Shown here piece after piece: positions 55,309 through 64,000 of a DNA stretch of 64,000 nucleotides (positions are counted from its first letter, which is position 1; every line of letters begins with the position of its first letter). The notes under the pieces are model-generated. The model saw only the letters and a list, made by a program, of their open reading frames with translations. It ran no database searches and was not told where the DNA came from. Made by a program: the position numbers and the translations under genes. This stretch comes from Acorus gramineus (taxonomy: Eukaryota; Streptophyta; Magnoliopsida; Acorales; Acoraceae). The stretch lies in NCBI GenBank assembly GCA_030737835.1, contig CM060857.1:13837496-13901495 (forward strand), given 5' to 3'.

Positions 55309-58221
55309 AGCTACCTCTTTGGATGGCCGAAGCGGGGTTCTCATAAAGGTGGACTTCGAGAGGGTGTACGAAAATGTTGACGAGAGTTTCATGCTTCACG
55401 CGCTCAGCCTTCATGGTTTTGAACCATAGTGGTTGCGTATGATTGAACTATGCGCGTGTCCGGCAAATGCTTCAGTGACTATGAACGGGGCTTCACATGG
55501 GTTTTTCAAACTTAACAAGGGAGTTCACCATGGCGGCCCGCTATCCCCATTGCTTTTTTCCATCGTCGCTAATGTCCTTAGTAGAATGTGTAGTATGGCA
55601 AAGTAGGGGGGCTGGATTCAGGTTTGGCAGTTCATGCAGCGGGAACAGAGATAACCCACGTGCAATTGCTGATGATACTTTATTGCTAGCTCCACCAGAT
55701 GTCAATGTCATCTATGGGTATCATTTCATTATGTGGTGTTTTGGTTGGTTATCAGGCTTAAGCATCAGCTACTCGAAGAGCTCAATGTTCCAAATTAACG
55801 TGGAGGGAAATGGCAGATGTTATGGGTTGCAGGACGGATGCATTGCCATGCCGTTATTTGGGGCTGCCCCTAGCAGCTAGGAAGCTGCGCAAAGGAGACT
55901 GGCAACCGGTCATAGCTCCGAAATGGGTGTTAGACCGACTGGATGTACTGAGGCGCCGATTCTTTTGGCGCCAGGCATCCGGGACCGGCAAGTCACCCTA
56001 TTTGGTGCGGTGGAGTGCAGTGTGCTGGAGTAAGAAGAAAGGAGGGCTCGGGGTGTCGGACTTGGCGATGACAAACTAGGCTCTGTTAGCCAAGTGGTGT
56101 TGGAACTGGGTTTGCAAACCCGATGCAAAATGGGTGTGCATATTCAAAGAAAGATACGCGATATCGGGCGATGCAAGAGGGGTGGTACTGGATCCAACTA
56201 GATGGCGTTCGCCGCTATGCAAAGGATTCTTCGATTTATGGCCAAAATTCAAGGAGGAGGTGGTATGGCAGATGGGGGAAGGTACAGATTTTCGCTTTTG
56301 GGAAGACCAGTGGTGCGGGGAGCGCGCGTTGATGGATTTGTTTCCTAGACTAGTGGGGAAAGCGAGGCGCGCACAAGGGAGAGCATGCAAATTCTAGATC
56401 AACGAAGGAACAAGCAGGTGCTGGGAGCCTGGGACACACGCATGCGATCGGGATTGCGAGAAGATGAGATTAGGCAGTTTTCGGAGCTGCTGGGACTACT
56501 GCAGAGTCAACAGCCGGAAGAAAGGACAGCGGACGAGGTGGTGTGGGCAGGAAAAACGGGTCAAAGTTATTTAGTTTGAAAAGAATACGAATGGTGGACC
56601 AAAGAGGATTTGGCGGACACCACGTTCATTGATCACACAAAGGTAAGTTGAAAGTCAAATGTTTCTATTGGTTCCTAGTGCAGCGTCGCTTAGTTACAAA
56701 GGTATTTCGGGCACGTTGGAGACCGCTTGAGGCAACCAATTGTCCAATATGTCATGAGGAGGCTGAGGACGTAGATCACATGTTCTGCCGTTGCCCGACG
56801 GTGGTCTGACTGTGGGCGTCGCTTGCGGCAACGACAGGGAGCCTTTGCTTTTTAGATCACTAGAGGACCTGTGGGAGACGGCAAGAAGAATGAAACGCAA
56901 GACAGACAGGAGTAAGGCGGGTATGATATGTCTATCGGTGATACTAGCTGCCCTATGGGCAATTTGGATGTCAAGAAACGATGCTATTTTCAAGGGGGCG
57001 ACTTTCTATTATGAGAATCTATGGGAGTCGACGATTCAGCTCATCAAAGATTGGGGCACTGGCATGGGGGGCGTTCGGAGTATTCACATAAGGGAGGACG
57101 CGTGACTCATCACGGAGTAGTATGCCTCTCGACTAGGCCTGTCAACGGGTCGGGTCCGGGTCCGGGTCGGGTCGGGGTGGACCCGGACCCGACCCGTGAT
57201 AGGACCCGGCGGGTCCGGGTCCAACCCAGGACCCGGCGGGTCCGGAGAAATGTGGACCCGGACCAGACCTGTCGGACCCGGGTCGGGTCCGGGTCCGACC
57301 CGACCCGGATGGTTGGGTAAAAAAAAAAAAAAAGAAAGAGAAGAGCTCATGTATTTGTTTGTCTTATCATTCTATTTGAAATTTTTTGTAATAAAACATT
57401 ATTGTTAATAAGACTATGTTTGAATATAATTTTATACAATTCAAAAGAAGTAAATGAATTATTAAACAACATCCAAAACAATAATCACTAACATAAAAAA
57501 CATATTAACCTAAATAATAAACATAACTAACCTAAACAACATTCAAAACAATAAACACTAACATATTAACATAAATAATAAACATAAATCATGCAACAAA
57601 CTAATTAATCATACAAATTCAAATGCTAATAAATTAATTGTCCAAAACAAACCGATTTATAGGTTTGTTATGATTATGATTTATGAACTTGTAGATACAA
57701 AAATAAGTTAAGTAAGAAATAAAATTATGTATCAACTAATACTAATAGTCTTATAATATATGAACATATATTAAAAAAAACAGTCGGGTCCAACGGGTCC
57801 AACGGGTCGGGGCGGGGTGGACCCAGACCCGACCCGTTTGTTTGTTCGGGTCCGTCGGGTTGGGTCCAATTCGAGTCGGGTCCAAATCGGGTCGGGTATA
57901 TTACACGTATAATCGGGTCCGGGTCGGGTCGGGTCCGGGTCTGGACCCGACCCGTTGACAGGCCTACCGACGGGGTGTGGGTTAGAAATCTTGTCTACCC
58001 ACCACCGGTCAGGAAGGTAGTGTGCTCTGTTAGGGGGGTGACCACTGTATGTTTTGTGGTATTTGTATTTATATTTGTATTTTATTTCCCTCCTACGCTT
58101 CATTTTCAGCCTACGGGCTATGTTATTCTTCCCCCTTCTCATCCTATTCGGTCATTTTCTTACTTTATATGAGAATAGAAAATGACTACAGTTGCTTCAA
58201 AAAAAAAAAAGCTACCTCTTT
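55309..58221 (+). mobile_element. 5'-truncated L1-type LINE, right-arm copy
   Basis: The LINE is about 55321-58209 on the + strand, with the poly(A) tail at about 58198-58209. The 12-bp target duplication AGCTACCTCTTT is perfect (55309-55320 and 58210-58221). Reverse transcriptase remnants include ADDTLLLAPPDVNVIYGY; compared with the left copy about 120 bp are missing after KGDWQPVIA. The zinc-binding region is at 56.4-57.1 kb. A GC-rich hAT-like element (57134-57966) splits the 3' part. Stops and frameshifts make it inactive. Confidence 0.88.
57134..57966. mobile_element. non-autonomous hAT-like element with GGGTCCGGGTC arrays (right arm only)
   Basis: The ends are exact inverted repeats beginning TAGGCCTGTCAACGGGTC (833 bp in total). 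About 170 bp at each end are dense GGGTCCGGGTCGGGT-type arrays, and the middle is AT-rich. TCGAC and CCGAC flank it, so the visible target duplication is only about 5 bp. The left arm has the site without the insertion at about 31716-31720. The end sequence resembles that of the autonomous hAT at 12893, but the arrays differ. Confidence 0.75.
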
Positions 58222-58740
58222 TGATTTCACCTGAAAGGTTCTTTTATTCCCCCGGCCTGGTCAGTACCTAGCCGGGACGTTACTTTTTTTTTATTCCAAT
58301 GAATCGTTCATAGATCTAATGATTTATCGGATTCGAATTCACAAATACTTTTTATTGAAGAAAAAACAACACGGATAGGACGACACGATCCCAGAGACAT
58401 CGATCATTCTACACTACACAATCATATTAATATGGACCCAGATCAACATGTGGGCTAAAGCCCACGTCCACAGTAACCTAGCCCAACAGGAATTAGAACA
58501 CTAGAAATAAAGCAGATTGTGTTTCTCGATTTGTTTTGAGATCCGGGTTTTTTTTTTTAACTTAAAACGATCTATCAATTTCAAATAAAACCGTTTTGAT
58601 GATCTGAGGTCTTTGTTGAAAATAGATTTGGTGAATATATTTATAGTTTATCTAAAACTTTCTTCAAATTTTAAATTAGAATATTTTGATATTTAAATAT
58701 TTAAATATGGATATTTTTTGTTAAGAGATAAATTAGGAGT

Positions 58741-59830
58741 AAACAAATAAAAAACAAGTAATAGATAAGTAGTTAACCCTAAATCAAACTCAGTCATACC
58801 TATATTTTCATATCATATCCTAACCTATTCTATCTCTATCCAATCTGCTATTTATTTTTTGTTAGATTAGATATACAGAAATATGAGAGGTTAAGATATG
58901 ATAATGATCAAGCTTATAAATAAATAAAAACTCATCAACCAAACCATTATCATTATGGCGAAAATCAAACTTTTCCTCTTCTTTTTGCTCTTCCTCACTT
59001 TTGCAATCCCCGCCGCCACCAAATCATACCCTCATCACAACTTCTGCAATGCAAACAACAGCACCAGCACCAACACCACCACCGAAACCTTGCCCAGGTG
59101 GTTAACCCACCCCAGGCGAGTCTTACCTGGAAGTTATGTAGAGATTGGAAGTTGCACGTCAACCGGCAGGAAGACACAATTTACTAGCACCCAGGAAAAG
59201 CTTGTATTTCTTGAGCACAGGCTTAGGAAGAACACGGAGGATTATATTCCTTACTACTCTCCCTCTTGGAGTTCGCTTATCTACAAAGAAGATCAAGACG
59301 ACCTGTGCGTTTCTAGATGTTTTTTTATAGATGAAGAAATTTTTTTTTCAATTTAAAATAAATTTGTATTGATGATGGGTGTTGAAGCTGTTGCATCCTT
59401 CAGAGTTAAATATCTCTTGAGGTTTTGTTTTTTTTAATTGTTGGTTAGACTAGATCTGATGTGGTTTATATCTAGGTTTTTTAATTTTCTAGTTTTAACT
59501 TTTTTTTAGTCTATTCGTGTTTTCTTCTTTTTTATATCTCTTCTTTAATATAATAAAGAGAATAATAGAATAATGTTCCGCTCAGTTCCTAATTCGAAAC
59601 AATATTATCAATCCTATTTATTTTATTATAATATATCATACCTCTCGTAGAGATCTCTCGAACTCATTTTTTATCTTTCTTTTTAATAACTAATTTTATT
59701 TGTGTATCTGGATTTTGAAGAATCTTAAATTGTATGTAGCATATCAATCCGGTTTAAGATTTGTGGATTTTTTATGCAGAGGGGATTTGTGATTTTTAAA
59801 GTCTCACTTAACCCTGTTGGAAAGAGGGAC
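58741..59830. repeat. tandem duplication unit 1 (copy F gene and flanks)
   Basis: From GTTAACCCTAAATCAAACTC to AACCCTGTTGGAAA, the promoter, gene and 3' flank match 61267-62495 in direct orientation. The unit is cut at its 3' end by the inverted insertion of copy H. Confidence 0.8.
58955..59356 (+). CDS. small secreted protein, W-x-SL family, copy F
   Basis: 133 residues, single exon. Signal peptide MAKIKLFLFFLLFLTFAIPA; an Asn/Thr/Ser-rich segment (SNTNTTTE type) with several N-x-S/T sites; then TLPRWLTHPRRVLPGSYVEI and GSCTSTGRK. The core is TQEKLVFLEHRLRKNTEDYI with PYYSPSWSSLIY, then DDLCVSRC and a variable tail. Ser replaces Asn in WNSL, so this copy deviates in the otherwise best conserved spot. 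A TATAAATA box lies about 40 bp upstream of the start. Function unknown. Confidence 0.7.
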   Translation: MAKIKLFLFFLLFLTFAIPAATKSYPHHNFCNANNSTSTNTTTETLPRWLTHPRRVLPGSYVEIGSCTSTGRKTQFTSTQEKLVFLEHRLRKNTEDYIPYYSPSWSSLIYKEDQDDLCVSRCFFIDEEIFFSI

Positions 59831-60038
59831 TGTTATATAACGTCCGATCTTTATATAACGTACACCTTTCGATCTTTATATAACGTCCGGGTATGAATTG
59901 CCTGGGGTGGGTTAACCACCTGGGTAAGGTGGTGCTGGTGTATTTTTTGTTGTAGTAGTTGGAAGGGAATGATTCGATGGTGGTGATTGCAAAAGTGAGA
60001 AAGAGCAATAAGAAGAGTAACGGTTTGATCATCGCCAT
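59808..60038 (-). pseudogene. small secreted protein family, truncated copy H
   Basis: The start at 60038 (MAMIKPLLFLLLFLTFAITT) and the segment to PGRYIKIERC match the 21.1-kb gene almost exactly, and its promoter (to about 60382) is duplicated too. After that point the core with RLRKN and WNSL is absent. Instead the sequence repeats ACGTTATATAAAGATCG about three times and runs into the 3' flank of copy F. It is a 5' fragment without the conserved C-terminal box. Confidence 0.8.
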
Positions 60039-60382
60039 AGATGATAGTTTTGTTTATGGAGATGTGGGAGGAATTCAATTGAATTATAAATTTATTTATT
60101 TATTTATTTATAGGTTTAATTTCATTATTAATGAACTAGAATTGACATCTCATCCACAAGATTTCATTATCTTATAACAAACTAGATTTGGTGTAACTAC
60201 TTTGTAACAAAGATTTGGCTTTTCGATTGTGAGAGAGAAGCATTTATCCCATATACTTTTTTATTAACCACTCATCTCTCGAGATCTATATCCGGATTTG
60301 ATGGAATTTTAAATTATATATTGATTTTATTAATTTTGATGAATATCTGTTTTGGGAATATAAATATTTAATTGAAAATATG

Positions 60383-61266
60383 TTAGATACAATCAGTACA
60401 TTAAAATTGATTTAAATAATTATTCCAAAAAATAACCGTATCTTATAATATGTAAAGTTCCAAATACAAAATTATATTATTAATTTTATTTTAAATTAAA
60501 TTTGAAAAAATTGAAATTATATGTGAAAATTATCATTCCAAATTTAATATATAAATTTAAGTTTAAATTTTTTATTAAATTAATATGGTATAATACAATA
60601 TAAAAATTTAAATATATCTTATGAATATTATAATTTTTTAATTAGATTTTACTTAAAAATAAGATTTTAACACTTAATTTAATAATCAGAAAAACAATAA
60701 TCACATTATTTTTTAAAAAATTCCCGTGCTATGCACGTGTGCTTTAACCGGTAGTTTAAAAGGTACCGAGCTGAACAAACCAAACAAATAATTAATTCGG
60801 GACTCAAAATTTTGAAGGACGTTGATACCCATGAAATTCCGCATACAATTCCTTTTTGCTTTACTTACTAGATATAATTTTTAGTTAGATTAAATATGTT
60901 TTTTTTTAATAAATATGTATGTCTCATTATTTAAACTATAAAAATCAAAACATATGAATAATATAAATGGAATTATCCTACCGTTATCCAAATTTCAAAT
61001 TAAAATAGACCTCAAGACAAAATAATGCAGATCAAGATGTGATGGACACTGTAGCACATATAGTTTCTGTTTACAGCCACACGTGTGGTTCCACAAGGCA
61101 TATCCTTGGTATGGAGCCTTGTAATATATTTACAAAGAAAATACTACTGAGTATTACACAATTTGTTATAAAAAATTTAAAATTAATTCTTATAATTTTT
61201 TACAACTAATCCGATCCTATTTGTTTTTTTAAAAACTGTTCTAAACATGGTCTTTGTGTCACACGA
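60383..61266. other. AT-rich intergenic DNA
   Basis: No gene or bounded repeat was recognised between the truncated copy H and the second tandem unit. Confidence 0.35.
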
Positions 61267-62495
61267 TGTTAACCCTAAATCAAACTCAGTCATACCTATA
61301 TTTTCATATCATATCCTAACCAATTCTATCTCTACCCAATCTGCTATTTATTTTTTTTGTTAGATTAGATATACAAAATATGAGAGGTTAAGATATGATA
61401 ATGATCAAACTTATAAATAAATAAAAACTCATCAACCAAACCATTATCATTATGGCGAAAATCAAACTTTTCCTCTTCTTTTTGCTCTTCCTCACTTTTG
61501 CAATCCCCGCCGCCACCAAATCAAACCCTCACAACTTCTGCAATGCAAACAACAGCATCAGCACCAACACCACCACGGAAACCTTGCCCAGGTGGTTAAC
61601 CCCCTCCAGGCGAGTAGTCTTACCCAGAAGTCATGTAGAGGTTGGAAGTTGCACGTCCGACAGGAAGTCACAATTTATTAGCACCCAGGAAAAGCATCTA
61701 TTTCTTGAGCACAAGCTTAGGAAGAACACGGAGGAAGACACGTCTCCCGGCACCGGTTGGAAGACACAATTTGTTTGCACCCAGGAGAAGCTCATAAATC
61801 TTGAGCACAGACTTAGGAAGAACACGAAGGATTATATTCCTTACGACTCTCCCTCTTGGAATTCGCTTATCTTCAAAGAAGATCAAGACCTGTGCGTTTT
61901 AAGCTGTTCTATTATAGATGAAGAAAATTAATTTTAGTGTTTTTTTTAATGATAGTTTAGTTTTTTATGGATTGATTAGGTGCTTTTCTGTTCTGTTCTT
62001 GACAATGTTTAATAATATTTTTTTTTCAATTTAGAATAAATTTGTATTGATGATGGGTGTTGAGGCCGTTTCATCCTTCAGAGTTACATATCTCTTGAGG
62101 TTTTGTGATGTGGTTTATATCTAGGTTTTTTAATTTTCTAGTTTTAACTTTTTTTTAGTCTATTCGTGTTTTCTTCTTTTTTATATCTCTTCTTAATATA
62201 ATAAAGAGAATAATAGAATAATGTTCCGCTCAGTTCCTAATTCGAAACAATATTATCAATCCTATTTATTTTATTATAATATATCATACCTCTCATAACC
62301 TCTCGTAAAGATCCCTCGAACTCATTTTTTATCTTTTTTTTTCTAAATAACTAATTTTATTTGTGTATCTGAATTTTGGAGAATCTTAAATTGTATGTCA
62401 ATTAAATTGCATATCAATCCGGTTTAAGATTTGTGATTTTTTATGCAGAGGGGATTTGTGATTTTTAAAGTCTCACTTAACCCTGTTGGAAACAG
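61267..62495. repeat. tandem duplication unit 2 (copy G gene and flanks)
   Basis: Direct partner of 58741-59830. Beyond AACCCTGTTGGAAA the sequence continues into DNA that unit 1 lacks, so unit 2 preserves the original downstream junction. Confidence 0.8.
61452..61931 (+). CDS. small secreted protein, W-x-SL family, copy G with internal duplication
   Basis: 159 residues, single exon. The signal peptide is identical to copy F. The core helix-like block is doubled: QFISTQEKHLFLEHKLRKNT is followed by a linker (EEDTSPGTGWK) and then QFVCTQEKLINLEHRLRKNT. Only the second is followed by the conserved KDYIPYDSPSWNSLIF and LCVLSC. The doubling explains why it is longer than its paralogues and adds one cysteine. 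The frame is kept through the duplication, which argues that the protein is still made. TATA box and leader match copy F. Function unknown. Confidence 0.72.
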   Translation: MAKIKLFLFFLLFLTFAIPAATKSNPHNFCNANNSISTNTTTETLPRWLTPSRRVVLPRSHVEVGSCTSDRKSQFISTQEKHLFLEHKLRKNTEEDTSPGTGWKTQFVCTQEKLINLEHRLRKNTKDYIPYDSPSWNSLIFKEDQDLCVLSCSIIDEEN

Positions 62496-62572
62496 GGAAT
62501 CCGAACCTCATCAATATCTATCTGGATGCATGACACGAGACATCCATGGTGTATTAAAAATCCTGCCGTTGA

Positions 62573-62734
62573 GGATTTTTAATCAAAGGCACTGCCATCG
62601 CCCCCATCAACAAAGCCATTTTTTATGGACAATCAGCTGTTGAAGAGAGGGATGAAGTTCAGATTTTCTGTCGTGGACAATTTGAAGAACGTGTGCTCTT
62701 TGTGGGTTTTAAAACAAGCTTGTCAGATGTTTGA
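62573..62734 (+). pseudogene. possible terminal exon remnant of an unidentified gene
   Basis: A short open stretch reads IKGTAIAPINKAIFYGQSAV, then EERDEVQIFCRGQFEERVLF and VGFKTSLSDV before a stop. The composition is protein-like, unlike the AT-rich surroundings. I do not recognise the family and see no upstream exon or start. It may be a relic of a gene that lay downstream of the small-protein genes. Confidence 0.3.
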
Positions 62735-62739
62735 TTAAA

Positions 62740-64000
62740 GTCAAGTTAAGAATGAACGGAGAAACATAAACACTAAAAAAGAGATGATAATATTTAGTTC
62801 ATTTGGGGAAGATAGGAGACCGGTTGATTGATAAGGATTTTCTCTTTCTTTTTTCTTTCTTTTTTCTCTATTTTGGCTACCCATTAAAGAAGGGAGACAG
62901 GCTGGCATTGATTCAGTATTAAAAAGAAGATTTTGAAAGATTTTATTAAATGTTTTAGTTAACCACTATTAATCTTGTGGGCTTGTGGTTTTAACATCTT
63001 AGGCCACTTGTCATGCATCTAGATAGGGATTAATGGCAGCACCATCAGTGAGTACTGATGGAGAAAAATTCCAACAATGTGTCTAGTACTGCAACTTCGA
63101 TTGGGTCTAACCTGAACCTACCAGATTGAATCCGATTTTTACTTAGATTGAATTGTAAAAATCAAATTCAAATTCAGGTTAGTGGGTTTGGGTTAATTAA
63201 AAAACTAAGTTAGCTTCTAGTTGGTGTCTCAGACAACCCGACCTAATCTAAACATGAATTAATATTTAATATGATATACAATCTCGATAGTTGATTTTCA
63301 TTTTTAAATCCCTACCCATTCATTACTTTATACAAACAAAATATATGTTTCTCACAAACCGAGCCGCAACCTTCAACCCTCCTCTTCTCTCTTTCTTCCT
63401 CTTCCAACCATATCCAGCCACACCACAATTAATATGAAAATACATGCTTTCCTCCTCTTCCAGCCACATATATCCACAACAAAATGAAATACATCCATGT
63501 CTCTCATTAACATGAAATATATATGGGACTCTCTCTCTCTCTCTCTCTCTCATGTTTGAATGAAAAGATGATGGGTTTTGATGTTTGATTTTTTTTTTTT
63601 TTTTGGTATTCAATTTATTATATTTTCCAGATTGTTTGAATATTTGGGATCACTATATGTGAAATAAGTGTTATTTTTTTGTTACAAATATGATTTTCTG
63701 TATTTTTAAACAATTCTTCAGGTTGAGTTTTGATTAACTCCAATCAGAATCCAACTCACCATAGTTGCACCCTGATTTATATCACACTTTTTTCTTAATT
63801 TTTATACTATTGTGTTATTTCTTTTTCGAAAAAAATTCAGGGAAGTACAAGATGGTCGCATACTTATTGAATGGAATGAAATCAAGATTACATTACATGA
63901 TCCGAACACATAAGATTCATGACATATTGACATTCAAAAAAAAAAAAAAAAACTTTTACCAACATTATTATTGGGTTATACACAACAAAAACCTGAAATC
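62740..64000. other. intergenic DNA to the window end
   Basis: No gene was recognised. A (CT)n tract lies at 63531-63551 and T and A runs near 63588 and 63937. A segment at 63090-63245 with degenerate GGGTTGGGT-like words resembles the ends of the hAT element at 44515 but has no clear limits. Confidence 0.4.

Larger units (their letters stand above)
47847..58715. repeat. right arm of the large inverted duplication
   Basis: Reverse-complement counterpart of 30970-43632, about 1.8 kb shorter. Most of the difference is explained by three left-only insertions and one right-only insertion (57134-57966). The rest is small gaps, including a deletion in the LINE. By eye, divergence is lowest over the protease gene (about three changes in its ~300-bp intron) and clearly higher in the LINE. 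Confidence 0.92.

Noticed and set aside
57021-57350. Gly/Pro/Thr-rich frames over the GGGTCCGGGTC arrays
   Set aside because: These are non-coding ends of a non-autonomous element; the frames exist on both strands because of the repeat.

Overview
This window is nuclear DNA of a flowering plant. The evidence is GT-AG introns in AT-rich DNA, an R2R3-MYB gene with the standard three-exon layout, nepenthesin/CDR1-type aspartic proteases, a plant HIPP-type metal-binding gene fragment, hAT, PIF/Harbinger and Mutator-like MITEs, and plant L1-type LINEs. I cannot name the species. No rRNA, tRNA or CRISPR array was seen.

Layout. 1-2.6 kb holds one well-formed MYB gene (subgroup 14, RAX/Blind/MYB36-like). 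2.6-10.5 kb is AT-rich intergenic DNA with several MITEs. From 10.5 to 62.5 kb the window is one clustered, repeatedly duplicated locus with two gene families. The first is secreted A1-type aspartic proteases: four apparently intact two-exon genes (27.6-29.0, 39.2-40.8, 45.7-47.1 and 50.7-52.3 kb), one deleted pseudogene (10.6-11.7 kb) and two short relics (19.4 and 22.1 kb). The second is a family of small secreted proteins that I do not recognise: four intact copies at 17.2, 21.1, 59.0 and 61.5 kb and one broken copy at 59.9 kb. An apparently intact autonomous hAT transposon with a perfect 8-bp target duplication sits at 12.9-16.4 kb.

The dominant structure is a large inverted duplication. 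The left arm is about 30.97-43.63 kb, the right arm about 47.85-58.72 kb, and a 4.2-kb spacer between them carries another protease gene. The arms carry almost identical convergent protease genes (two residue differences in 424). The arms differ in length because three transposons are found only in the left arm and one only in the right. Each unoccupied site in the other arm has one uninterrupted copy of the target, so these insertions postdate the duplication. One left-arm insertion is a Pack-type Harbinger element carrying an intron-containing fragment of a heavy-metal-associated (HIPP) gene.

How the genes may work together: the proteases have signal peptides, and their best-known relative (Arabidopsis CDR1) acts in the apoplast, where it is thought to release a peptide signal. 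The small proteins are also secreted and share a C-terminal box starting with Asp/Glu-Tyr and ending SP-[A/S]-W-[N/S]-SL, after a basic RLRK stretch. A protease-substrate or hormone-precursor relation is an inference from proximity and form only. All similarity statements are by-eye readings of this window.
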